Shown piece after piece: positions 1 through 7,770 of a stretch of DNA of 15,902 nucleotides. The position numbers were made by a program, and so were the translations under genes. Source of the stretch: Victivallis vadensis (lineage in GTDB: Bacteria > Verrucomicrobiota > Lentisphaeria > Victivallales > GWF2-50-93); assembly GCA_020718525.1 (NCBI GenBank), contig DYRX01000058.1, forward strand, positions 1 through 15,902. The letters are read 5' to 3'. The stretch's first letter is position 1, and the number at the start of each line of letters is the position of its first letter. The notes under the pieces were generated by a model that ran no database searches, was not told where the DNA came from, and worked only from the letters and a program-made list of their open reading frames with translations.

Positions 1-542
1 CGGAATTTTATAGTCTTGTCAACGACCGATTTTATTCCGGCAGGGAATGGTCCGAAGACCGAGGGTCTCGCCACGATAACCTCCTCCCCTATCCCGAAAA
101 TAACCTGGGCGTTGTATCCGAGAGATTCATAAATCAGGTCAAAGTGCTCAATGACTACCCTTCGCTCGTGCTGGATCACGGTGTTTATCGCGTCCACTAT
201 TTCAAACTTCTGCTTGAACGCCATCTCGTAGCGGGCGTCTATATGGAAAGTATGCCCTGAAAAATAGTCGCCCGCATTGAAACTGTATATGGGGGAAGGT
301 TTTACATTCACGCCGTCATCGTCATTAGTGAGCTCCATTCCGGGAAAAAGCCCTTTGATGAGAGTTGACTTTCCGGAGCCTTCGGTGCCGATGACGCCAA
401 TGAGGAGGTCGTTCGGGTAAAGATAGCGCTGTGAAAGTTTGGCGGCCATGAGATAGAGCCTCTGCCTGCCGCGCGGGGCATAATATGTCGAGTATATCAG
501 TGTGTCCCCGACATTGAGCATGTTCGGCGTTATTTTTGGCAT
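1..542 (-). CDS. P-loop NTPase, probable AlaRS-second-additional-domain-type protein (3' end outside window)
   Basis: Translated by hand from the complement: 180 residues are visible from the ATG at 542, and the frame is open to the left edge. A clear Walker A motif, GTEGSGKST, lies at residues 52-60 after the hydrophobic strand LLIGVI. Other notable blocks are ELTNDDDGVNV (70-80), HTFHIDARYEMAF (97-109) and VVIEHFDLIY (129-138), followed by GIGEEVIV. From memory this layout resembles proteins annotated as 'alanine-tRNA synthetase second additional domain-containing', which join a P-loop domain to an AlaX-like part; the AlaX-like part would lie beyond the edge and cannot be checked. The start is 3 bp after the DUF4387 stop, with GAGGAA as ribosome site, so it is the last visible gene of the methylaspartate operon. 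Substrate and reaction are unknown. The NTP-binding fold is secure, the family name only moderately so. Confidence 0.72.
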   Translation of the reverse strand, partial: MPKITPNMLNVGDTLIYSTYYAPRGRQRLYLMAAKLSQRYLYPNDLLIGVIGTEGSGKSTLIKGLFPGMELTNDDDGVNVKPSPIYSFNAGDYFSGHTFHIDARYEMAFKQKFEIVDAINTVIQHERRVVIEHFDLIYESLGYNAQVIFGIGEEVIVARPSVFGPFPAGIKSVVDKTIKF

Positions 543-545
543 ATG

Positions 546-863
546 CTATTCCTCGAATTCAATTCCCAGAAGTGGCGCATGCTGCTGTGAGCCGTAAATG
601 TCGCTTTCTCCGGGCGCACCGGACGGAATCCATCTTTTCATGGTCACCTTGACTGCATTTGAAGGCTCAAAATAAATGACATCCAAGATATCTTCCATCC
701 TGGTCTTATACAAAGATGAAATCAAGTTCTTATTGATGATTTTTCTCTTCTTGAAGAGCTCGAAATATTCGTCCGATTTGAACATGATGTCGAGGGTAAG
801 CTCGAAAGGTCCGGAATTCTTGGAGCGGATCACCTTAGCAACGGATACAATTTTTCTCTTCAT
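546..863 (-). CDS. DUF4387 family protein
   Basis: This is a complete 105-residue protein without signal peptide or membrane segment. It shows the pattern I know from DUF4387: VIRSKNSGPFELTLDIMF near the N terminus, then SNAVKVTMKRWIPSGAPGESD, and QQHAPLLGIE close to the C terminus. The ATG at 863 overlaps the AtuA-like stop as ATGA, with a strong AGGAGGGG site ahead of it, so the two proteins are probably made together. DUF4387 proteins commonly sit next to AtuA/DUF1446 proteins, or as their C-terminal domain. The biochemical function is not established. In this operon a role in handling mesaconate or a CoA or carboxylate derivative of it is a guess from context. Family assignment is confident, function is unknown. 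Confidence 0.85.
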   Translation of the reverse strand: MKRKIVSVAKVIRSKNSGPFELTLDIMFKSDEYFELFKKRKIINKNLISSLYKTRMEDILDVIYFEPSNAVKVTMKRWIPSGAPGESDIYGSQQHAPLLGIEFEE

Positions 864-2275
864 CTGGCCCCTCCTTTTTTACGGCCTGTGCGGTTTTGCT
901 TTGCTGCGCATGCGAATTCCATGATCTTCAGCCTGAACACATTCTGATCGTGGATTTCCATGAGATGATAAAGGGAGAATTCATAGGCCTCCCCCATCTT
1001 CAAGTCCGAAGGCGAGAATGGGAACGCAAGGTTTCCTGCGGTCGAGATGCGCCCCGGATATCCGTAATGAAGCAAGGTTGAACGTGTTACGCCGCATACG
1101 GCATCCGCCTCGTCCTGTGACGGGGAGAGGACTTCTATAAGTATCCCGAGTTCAACAGGTCTTGAATTCTTCACTGGCTCCCGCTCTCCCATCACCGCAT
1201 TTTTCCCGAAGAGATGGAAAAATATTCTCCCGGCAATTTTTTCATTCTTCAGGTTTGCCTCGACAGACTTCCTTACTGCATCAAGGATTGAATCAATATT
1301 TCTGATCATGACCGGATCCCTTGTCGCAGCAATGCTCATGCATTTGAAGCCAATCCTTCTGGCTCCCTCGAGCTTCACCATGTACTTCGGCGATTTCACG
1401 AAACGACTGCCGGTCACGCAGGTCCGTCCATCCCCGATCTCGGTGAATTTGCATCTGTCAAGGACAATGGTTCCTCCAGGTCCCGGCAGATTGTATGGAT
1501 CCGACTTCTCATAAAGGGTATGCGCCGCAGTTGACTGGCGAGTGAACTTGCGGGCTGGATTCAGGGACTGGAGAATGAAGCAATCCTTTTTCAAGGTCGC
1601 CATTACGCAGTCGGCGCCTGATCCTGGAGTTGCCGCAATCGCCGCACATTCGAGGATCTTTCCCATATGGAGAGCGAGCCCAGGGTCAAAGCCGAGACGG
1701 ATTGGAAGAGCAGCGAAACATGCCGGGTCGTAGCACCTGCCGGCAAGCACAACATCGCAGTCTTTGTCAAGCGCCCTGATTATAGGTTCCACACCCATTT
1801 GCGCCACGACATTTGTTGTGTTCTTCAAATCCATCTCCGTCAGCTCCGGAACAAAGGCGAGCGGTTTTACTGCTCCTTTCCTGAGTTCGGCCATGACCAT
1901 GCTTTTCGGGATGTCAGCGGAAATTACACCCATTCTGAAGGAGAGCCTCTCCTCTTCCGCTATTTCCTCAATTATCTCGGCGCACCACGCAAGATGCGGC
2001 GCCGCCCCGCTTCCTCCGGCTGAACCGATTACCACAGGAATTTTCCTTTTGACCCCTTCCCGGATCATCAGCCGCAAATCTTTTTTTACGCACATTCTGT
2101 TTGTGAACGACTTGCCAGAACCGAGATAATAGGGTCCGGGATCGGTGGAGCCAGCATCCACGCCAATCAGATCAGGCTCCAATGCAAGTCCTGCGAAGAA
2201 TGATTTCTCCGGGAATCCATATCCAAGAATCGCCGTAGGGGACAGAACCCTCAATTCGTCATTTTCCTTTTTCAT
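860..2275 (-). CDS. AtuA-like (DUF1446) protein
   Basis: A 471-residue cytoplasmic protein of the acyclic terpene utilization AtuA/DUF1446 type. Visible hallmarks are GVDAGSTDPGPYYLG (38-52), the Gly-rich IGSAGGSGAAPH (83-94) and AGRCYDPA (178-185), which fit the family's N-terminal domain. I chose the ATG at 2275 over one four codons upstream at 2287: 2275 overlaps the methylaspartate ammonia-lyase stop as ATGA and has GGAGG five bases ahead, whereas the upstream ATG lies before that site. AtuA itself is linked genetically to citronellol/geraniol catabolism in Pseudomonas, but most relatives have no known reaction. Placement straight after the ammonia-lyase suggests action on mesaconate, citramalate or a derivative; this is inference. 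DUF4387 follows with another 4-bp overlap, so the two probably form a functional pair. Confidence 0.85.
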   Translation of the reverse strand: MKKENDELRVLSPTAILGYGFPEKSFFAGLALEPDLIGVDAGSTDPGPYYLGSGKSFTNRMCVKKDLRLMIREGVKRKIPVVIGSAGGSGAAPHLAWCAEIIEEIAEEERLSFRMGVISADIPKSMVMAELRKGAVKPLAFVPELTEMDLKNTTNVVAQMGVEPIIRALDKDCDVVLAGRCYDPACFAALPIRLGFDPGLALHMGKILECAAIAATPGSGADCVMATLKKDCFILQSLNPARKFTRQSTAAHTLYEKSDPYNLPGPGGTIVLDRCKFTEIGDGRTCVTGSRFVKSPKYMVKLEGARRIGFKCMSIAATRDPVMIRNIDSILDAVRKSVEANLKNEKIAGRIFFHLFGKNAVMGEREPVKNSRPVELGILIEVLSPSQDEADAVCGVTRSTLLHYGYPGRISTAGNLAFPFSPSDLKMGEAYEFSLYHLMEIHDQNVFRLKIMEFACAAKQNRTGRKKGGAR

Positions 2276-3510
2276 ATGTTCCTCCATACCGCAATTATTC
2301 TTTCCATCTCATTGTTGACAATCGTATAGCCCTCGTCAAAGCCCATCCCCGGTTTGGCCAGCATCCTCTTCGGTCTGGACGCGGCGGCGACATGGACGCA
2401 ATGCCTGGCGGAAATGTCTGTCTCGTTGCAAGTGCCGCCCTGGTATGCCTCCATGCCCCTGCGGTTGCAGTAGATGACGCTCTCGACAATGTTCTGTATG
2501 CCGCCGAGGTCGGGAGTTTTAATCTGCACCATGTCGCATGCCTTGGCATCTGTGAAATCTCTTATATCTTCAAGTGTGTTGCACCATTCGTCGGCTACGG
2601 TCTTCACCTTTGAGCCTTTCGACCTGAGCTTTGCCGTTATTTTTCCGAGGCATTCGATCTGTCTCTGCTTTTCTTCCATGTCAACAGGGCCCTCGATGTA
2701 TAGGGCGTATCCTCCTGCGTATTTTTCAAGCGAGGCAAGATAGTCCGCCACTTTTCCAGGATCCGATCCGAAAATGGTGCCGATTGTCCCATACACATCT
2801 ATATGCAATTCAGGGAAATAGGATTCATTGTTCCTAAGTCTGTTTATTCTTTCCACAAGCCAGGCAAGGTATTCCTTCAGCTTGCCACCATCTCGCCCGA
2901 GCTTTTCATCTATATTGTTTATAAGTCCGTGAGGCAGGACATCAACCCTCTTTAGGATCATCTTGTCCACGTTCTCATATCGGTTGTCGCCGCTCTGCCC
3001 AAAGATGGGAATCCTGTCAGCGATCACGGGAAGTCCGTATTCTTCGCAGATGATTTCGCAGGGCATCTTTTTGAGCGCCTTCGCTCTGGCATCAAGCAGG
3101 GCTTGCGAAATGCCGTATCTTATGGCGGTGTGCAGACGTTTCCCGTCGAAGACGAGCTCCTCGAAGTTCGCCGTCATTTTCCTGAAAGTTTCAATTTCCG
3201 CCCCTTCGAGCAAGGGACGGATGTATTTTTCGAGGAACGGGCTATATGTATCGCAAAGAAAAAGCGGATCCCTGCCTCCGGCTCCTGAATACTGGACAGC
3301 CGCGCAATCACCGACCGCAATTTCACCTGTCTCCAGGATCAGGAGCACCGATATGCTCTGCCCTGGCTCTCTGATTGTCCGGAACCCCTCCGTTTCTGGC
3401 TTGCCATCGTAGATAAAGCCGTCGTGGCTTAATCCTCTTTTGATCGCCCGCTGGTCGTCAAAGAAAAATGACGAGTTGCCAGGCGCGAACACAGCTTTTT
3501 TAATTTTCAT
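2272..3510 (-). CDS. mal: methylaspartate ammonia-lyase (beta-methylaspartase)
   Basis: Eliminates ammonia from (2S,3S)-3-methylaspartate to give mesaconate, the second step of the methylaspartate route of glutamate fermentation. The protein has 412 residues, essentially the length of the Clostridium tetanomorphum enzyme (413). It belongs to the enolase superfamily, and the known active-site positions fall at the same numbers: His194 (LPHGL), metal ligands Asp238, Glu273 and Asp307, Gln329 and catalytic Lys331 (VQIKTPD), and Thr360-Cys361 (QGGTCNETD). All are present, so the enzyme should be active. The ATG at 3510 overlaps the GlmE stop as ATGA, with GGGAG upstream. It should act as a cytoplasmic, Mg-dependent dimer. 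Ammonia release and mesaconate supply tie it to the mutase genes directly upstream. Confidence 0.97.
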   Translation of the reverse strand: MKIKKAVFAPGNSSFFFDDQRAIKRGLSHDGFIYDGKPETEGFRTIREPGQSISVLLILETGEIAVGDCAAVQYSGAGGRDPLFLCDTYSPFLEKYIRPLLEGAEIETFRKMTANFEELVFDGKRLHTAIRYGISQALLDARAKALKKMPCEIICEEYGLPVIADRIPIFGQSGDNRYENVDKMILKRVDVLPHGLINNIDEKLGRDGGKLKEYLAWLVERINRLRNNESYFPELHIDVYGTIGTIFGSDPGKVADYLASLEKYAGGYALYIEGPVDMEEKQRQIECLGKITAKLRSKGSKVKTVADEWCNTLEDIRDFTDAKACDMVQIKTPDLGGIQNIVESVIYCNRRGMEAYQGGTCNETDISARHCVHVAAASRPKRMLAKPGMGFDEGYTIVNNEMERIIAVWRNI

Positions 3511-4952
3511 CTTGGTCTCCCTATGAGTCTGCCTTTGCTTATCGCATAAATATCGTCCGTCACCATTTGGAACGAGATTGTGCGCCCCTCAGCCTTGGCG
3601 CGCTCTTCCAGCTTCATTCTGTGGTAGTCGCAAATCTCCCTGCTGAGCGGAATATTGCCTTTCTGGAAAATCCTGATGAAGCCTTCGTTGTCCCTGATGG
3701 GAAGGATTTTTCCATTGTTGTATATCGAAGGCGCGAAAGGAACGTCAATTACTCCAGCCTGAAATGCTGCGACAGTGCCTTTCGCAATATCGCCGCCGCC
3801 AAGCTCGTAAACCTTCGCCATGAGACAACGCACCTCGCTTTTAATGAGTTCTATTTCGGTCCTCAGCTCCTTATCTTCCGGAATCCCCTGCCCTGCAAGC
3901 ATGCTCAAGACCTGCCTTGTCGCCTTAAGCCCCTGCGCGTTCGCTTCCTTGGTTGGGATGCCCATCGCCTCGTGCGGAGTTTTCACGATAACCTTTTCCG
4001 CTCCAGAAAATGCGGCCGCAACGGCTCCCCACGAAATTACGGAGAACGCCTTCGACTCGTCTTCCGGAAATCCGCCCATCCACTGGTGAAAGACGATGGT
4101 AAGATCAAAGTCGTCGTAATTATCCTTCCTGAAATATTCATCGGCAAGCTCGCGAAGGGACTTCACAGCGGCGACGTCCTGAAGGAGATTCCCCGTCTGT
4201 CCATATCCGAGCGTAAGGGACTTGACTCCCTGCTTCAGAGCCAGAAGTCCCTCTATTATCCCCACAGTGTGACTGATGAAGGGAGGGACAAGTGTGCCTG
4301 TGAGAGGACCGAATGGCTCGCGGTTGATCGTTATCCCGTTGTCCTGATAGATGCCGACAAGCCTGTCAACATACTGCCAGTCAAGGATTGAACGATCAAG
4401 CGGGACTTTCTTGGTGTAAGGTATATTGTATGATATCCCGCCCCCTTCAAAGCTTGTAAAACCTGCGGCAAGAGTGATTTCAGCCAGAAGCCTCGCATCT
4501 GGCGTGCCATGCCTGACCTGTATCGGCTTCTCCACATTTTCCACTGTCTTGATACACCCGTCGAGACCATGGTTAACAGCCGGGAAACCGTTCAGGAGCG
4601 ACGTGCCGGCATTGAGGGATTTTTCGATCCCCTTCGCGGCTTCCTCGTACCTGTTCTGCCTTGTGTATGCGTCAATTGTGGTAGGAAGGAGGTCCGCATC
4701 TCCCTCGGTATCGAGAAATTTCAGAAGTTTTATATGCTCGTCAATGAGCGCAACTCCGGCTCTCGGCTGTATCAGCGTAGCCTTCTTTTTTTTTGCGTTG
4801 CTCATCGCCAGCGCGAAGTTTTTCCCCGCAGGCATCGCCCTGTGCCTTTTGAATGCTTCCTCATGGCAGATCCCTTTTCCAGTAGGCCAAGTCTGGAGAA
4901 CATCCTTGCGGATCTTTTCAAAGTCCTTGATCTCGATTTTTCTGTTTTCCAT
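3507..4952 (-). CDS. glmE: glutamate mutase epsilon subunit (methylaspartate mutase E)
   Basis: Catalytic TIM-barrel subunit of adenosylcobalamin-dependent glutamate mutase, which rearranges L-glutamate to (2S,3S)-3-methylaspartate. It has 481 residues against about 483 in clostridia. The three arginines that grip the substrate carboxylates in the clostridial structure (66, 100, 149) appear here at Arg64 (PRAG), Arg98 (YTRQN) and Arg147 (VRHGTPDA), and the base Glu171 corresponds to Glu169 (FEGGG), a constant offset of two. Tyr175 and Tyr179 follow in the same active-site block. The start is ATG at 4952, twelve bases after the GlmL stop, with GGAAGG as ribosome site. The cobalamin-binding subunit is the separate GlmS gene, as in clostridia, not a fusion. 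Together they form the active E2S2 enzyme. Confidence 0.97.
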   Translation of the reverse strand: MENRKIEIKDFEKIRKDVLQTWPTGKGICHEEAFKRHRAMPAGKNFALAMSNAKKKKATLIQPRAGVALIDEHIKLLKFLDTEGDADLLPTTIDAYTRQNRYEEAAKGIEKSLNAGTSLLNGFPAVNHGLDGCIKTVENVEKPIQVRHGTPDARLLAEITLAAGFTSFEGGGISYNIPYTKKVPLDRSILDWQYVDRLVGIYQDNGITINREPFGPLTGTLVPPFISHTVGIIEGLLALKQGVKSLTLGYGQTGNLLQDVAAVKSLRELADEYFRKDNYDDFDLTIVFHQWMGGFPEDESKAFSVISWGAVAAAFSGAEKVIVKTPHEAMGIPTKEANAQGLKATRQVLSMLAGQGIPEDKELRTEIELIKSEVRCLMAKVYELGGGDIAKGTVAAFQAGVIDVPFAPSIYNNGKILPIRDNEGFIRIFQKGNIPLSREICDYHRMKLEERAKAEGRTISFQMVTDDIYAISKGRLIGRPR

Positions 4953-4964
4953 TTTCCTTCCTAT

Positions 4965-6380
4965 TCACTCGAGTTTCTTTAGATTGCTCAACGCTATCTC
5001 AACGGATTCTTCCGGATAGTCCGACACAATACAGCCAAGCATGGGGATGATATAATTGAAGTCTCTGTAGAAAGATGCCTCCAATGGCAGAAGCATCCTC
5101 TCTTCCGCATCTGCAAGCAGACCGATTCCTCCCTGTTCATAAATCTCCGCCGCGACACACGCCGAAAGATATCCGCCAGTGCCGATGATCCGTTTGACAT
5201 TCCTGAGATCCTTCCCGTTGCGGACGGAAACTTTTCCTGTCGGGGTATAGACTTCACGGATTCTGCCTGCGTGCCTCGCCATTGACTGCGCCACGCATGT
5301 CTTTGCTAAAACGAAGTCAGCCTCAGCTTCCGCCTCGCCCTCGGGGAGATGCTCCGGGCATAAACTGATTTTTCTGACATACGATTCAAGAAATTCACTC
5401 CCAATATTTCTTTTAGACGCATCGGCGAGAATCAAGTTGCGATGAAACTCCATCAGGGATGCCGCACTCACCCTCATGCCCAGATCCCCCTCGACCGTCC
5501 TTTTGACTTTTGGTTCTATTAATCCCTTGTCCACAGTGGAATTGTCATGCGGATTAAGTGCATTTGAATAGAAATCCGTGGTCGCACCGCCAAGATCTAT
5601 GAGAGAAAAATCGCTCCAGCCCTTGTCCACGGAGCTGATGCTCCCGACAAGTTCGTAAACTCCCAAGGGAGTCGGCTTCGGATTTTTCCCAACTGCATCC
5701 ACTATTCTGTCAAGACCTTTCCCTTTGACGATTTCGTCCAGGAAAACTTTCCTGATCAATCCGCGTGCCGGCTCCGGGTTGAATCTGCCAAGTTCAGGCA
5801 TCAGATTTTCCGCGGAAAGAAATTTTCCGCCAGAAAATATTCTCGAAACCCTGTCTAGCGCATTCCTGTTGCCGGCAAAGACAATGGTCCCGCAGTATGA
5901 CGATGCGGCTATAGCTTCCGCGTTGTGAATGATCATCGTTTCATTTCCGCCGTCCGTGCCGCCGGCAAGAAGAACTATGTCAGGAGCTGTCTCGACGATT
6001 TTTGCAATATCTGATTCTGTAAGCTTGAATGAGAAGACACCGCTTATCCGAGCGCCTGCCGAATGTGCCGTTATTTTTGACGCCTCGACCGTCAGTTCAG
6101 GCACCAGCCCGACCGCCGCTATTTTAAGACCGCCTTTCGCAGAGGACGAAAAATAGACCGGAATCTCCGCGGCAATTTCCCGGATCTCTCCAGAATTATT
6201 TCCGGCAAGCTTCCTCAGAACTCTTCCCACACCCTCAGCAAGATCGTCGGGCGTGCTGGGCGTGTTTGCCCGATCAAGGAGTGCGGGCTTGTCTTTTGTG
6301 ATCCTGAAGACGGCCCCCTTCGTGAATGTGGAGCCAATGTCTACGGAAATCACCGTCTCGCTTTTACTTTTCAATGTCAT
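4965..6380 (-). CDS. glmL: glutamate mutase reactivating ATPase GlmL/MutL
   Basis: Actin/Hsp70-fold ATPase expected to reactivate glutamate mutase by exchanging damaged cobalamin for adenosylcobalamin. Nucleotide-binding motifs are visible in order: VISVDIGSTFTKGAVF (10-25), LLAGGTDGGN (137-146), IDLGGATTDF (261-270) and IGTGGYLSA (399-407). I set the start at ATG 6380, giving 471 residues, close to the usual MutL length. The open frame extends 63 codons further upstream, but that part lies inside glmS in another frame and reads as low-complexity noise. The chosen start overlaps the glmS 3' end by 17 bases and has only a weak TTAAG ahead of it, unlike the strong sites elsewhere in the operon. 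That suggests expression depends on ribosomes finishing glmS. It is followed by glmE after a 12-base gap. Confidence 0.95.
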   Translation of the reverse strand: MTLKSKSETVISVDIGSTFTKGAVFRITKDKPALLDRANTPSTPDDLAEGVGRVLRKLAGNNSGEIREIAAEIPVYFSSSAKGGLKIAAVGLVPELTVEASKITAHSAGARISGVFSFKLTESDIAKIVETAPDIVLLAGGTDGGNETMIIHNAEAIAASSYCGTIVFAGNRNALDRVSRIFSGGKFLSAENLMPELGRFNPEPARGLIRKVFLDEIVKGKGLDRIVDAVGKNPKPTPLGVYELVGSISSVDKGWSDFSLIDLGGATTDFYSNALNPHDNSTVDKGLIEPKVKRTVEGDLGMRVSAASLMEFHRNLILADASKRNIGSEFLESYVRKISLCPEHLPEGEAEAEADFVLAKTCVAQSMARHAGRIREVYTPTGKVSVRNGKDLRNVKRIIGTGGYLSACVAAEIYEQGGIGLLADAEERMLLPLEASFYRDFNYIIPMLGCIVSDYPEESVEIALSNLKKLE

Positions 6381-6774
6381 GCTTAAGAAACTTTGCTGCC
6401 TCGTTGAGATCGGCATCAGGAGGAAATACCCTGTCAAACCCCATGTCCTTGAACTTTTTCTCGACTTCCGCGAAAGGTGTTTTCCCCACGACGAGGTTTC
6501 CTCCGACATAGAGGACAATTCGATCAAGGCCCTTTTCAACGCATTTGTCACGGAAGCCTGCGCAGTCAATCAGCCCATGCCCGTAGAGAGATGAGACAAG
6601 TATGGCCCTTGCATCAGATTCAATCGCGGCGCTTATGAACTCATTCTGGCTGACCATCACTCCCAGGTTTATCACGTTGAATCCGGCATTCATGAAGAAC
6701 TCCGAGAGAAGCCTGTTGCCCACCGAATGACAGTCCGAGCCGATCACTCCAAGAATTACGTTTGTCTTTTTCAT
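6364..6774 (-). CDS. glmS: glutamate mutase sigma subunit (methylaspartate mutase S)
   Basis: Cobalamin-binding subunit of glutamate mutase. The 136-residue protein aligns in my reading almost end to end with clostridial MutS/GlmS (137). The base-off/His-on signature DxHxxG is present as Asp14, His16 and Gly19, where His16 supplies the lower axial ligand to cobalt. The downstream nucleotide-tail contacts SSLYGHG (61-67) and YVGGNLVVGK are also present. The start at 6774 overlaps the regulator stop as ATGA. The symbol follows glutamate mutase usage and must not be confused with glmS for glucosamine-6-phosphate synthase. The partner is GlmE, three genes into the operon. I saw no cobalamin riboswitch motif upstream of the operon, so B12 control is not evident. 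Confidence 0.97.
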   Translation of the reverse strand: MKKTNVILGVIGSDCHSVGNRLLSEFFMNAGFNVINLGVMVSQNEFISAAIESDARAILVSSLYGHGLIDCAGFRDKCVEKGLDRIVLYVGGNLVVGKTPFAEVEKKFKDMGFDRVFPPDADLNEAAKFLKHDIEK

Positions 6775-7757
6775 CGTTTCAATTGCTCGCTTATTTTTTC
6801 CTCCACATACAGCAGAGAGCCTCTTTCAATCTGATAATCAAAAACTATCACCTTGCCGCCGCGCCTAGTGAAACTCTGGAGCATTGCCGCATCATGTCTG
6901 TCAGATGCCAGATTGATGCTCGGTGGAACAATCAGCACGTCAATTCTTTCAAGAAATTCTCCGACGCCAGAAAATTCGCGCGGATATCCATGCCTCACTT
7001 TGCAGGCGGATATATTGAGATTCCTAAGTCTTTCCAGTATTATTTCGGAAAAGCGCTTGCTCTCGCACAATATCCCGACTTTCTGAGAAGCCCCTATTTT
7101 CGAGATTTCTATGACGGAACTCTGGCTGGGAGAAAAAACCACCCTCATGATTTTATCCTTCAATCCTGGAAGCATCCCGCAAATTTCATGATAATGAGTG
7201 GCAGTGGTGAGGATTATTGAAAAATCCTTGAATCTCCTCCCCGGATTCGCCTCCTTCCTGATCTCGTCAAGCAGAAAATTGACAATTTTGACAGGCGCGA
7301 TAAAGCCGAGCTGCTTTTCGTACAAAGAAAGCGTCTCTGGATTGCAGTCTATCGCGGCGACATGAAGATTTTCGCGCTTTTCTTCGCGCTCTATAATCTT
7401 GAGATCCATGAATGTCCTGATTTCCCTGAACGAGAACTTCAGCTCTTCAAGTGAATCAAGTGTCCTGTCTATCAGCCTCAGCGCCTCCTCCTGTCTTCCG
7501 CCTGGCAGATCCTGCTTCGACGATACAAAACTGCCATGACCTCTCGATGCGTCAATTATCCCCGCCCGTTCGAGCTCTCCATAGGCCTTCTTTACAGTGC
7601 CCCTCGCAATCCCAAGCTCCTCGGCAAGTTCACGCTCCGAAGGAAGTTTGGCTCCAGGCCTTAAAGCCCCTTCGCCGATCCGGCGAAGCATTCCCTCCAT
7701 GATCTGCCTGTAGAAGGGGGACTTGTTTCTCCTGTCTATTCCAATCCCGCTCACCAT
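6771..7757 (-). CDS. GntR-family transcriptional regulator, first gene of the methylaspartate operon
   Basis: A 328-residue regulator with an N-terminal GntR winged helix at residues 13-79: PFYRQIMEGM, then RPGAKLPSERELAEELGI, then ARGTVKKAYGELERAGII, and a wing ending in RGHGSFV. The C-terminal ~240 residues are not an aminotransferase (so not MocR) and do not match the common FCD or UTRA domains as I know them. They contain VAAIDCNPETLSLYEKQL and later VLIVPPSIN. The likely ligand is a pathway compound such as glutamate, methylaspartate or mesaconate, but that is inference. I chose ATG 7757 because GGAG lies a few bases ahead; the longer frame to 7832 would run through the tandem operator and promoter. 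Being first in the operon, it probably controls its own expression. Its stop overlaps the glmS start by 4 bp. Confidence 0.9.
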   Translation of the reverse strand: MVSGIGIDRRNKSPFYRQIMEGMLRRIGEGALRPGAKLPSERELAEELGIARGTVKKAYGELERAGIIDASRGHGSFVSSKQDLPGGRQEEALRLIDRTLDSLEELKFSFREIRTFMDLKIIEREEKRENLHVAAIDCNPETLSLYEKQLGFIAPVKIVNFLLDEIRKEANPGRRFKDFSIILTTATHYHEICGMLPGLKDKIMRVVFSPSQSSVIEISKIGASQKVGILCESKRFSEIILERLRNLNISACKVRHGYPREFSGVGEFLERIDVLIVPPSINLASDRHDAAMLQSFTRRGGKVIVFDYQIERGSLLYVEEKISEQLKR

Positions 7758-7770
7758 ACTGTCTCCATCA

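Noticed and set aside
3567..4391. 274-codon rightward frame antisense to glmE
   Set aside because: It is a shadow of a high-confidence gene with all catalytic residues; the product has no recognisable motif.
6381..6569. 63-codon N-terminal extension of GlmL
   Set aside because: It lies in another frame inside glmS, does not resemble MutL, and the actin-fold domain begins right after the internal ATG at 6380.
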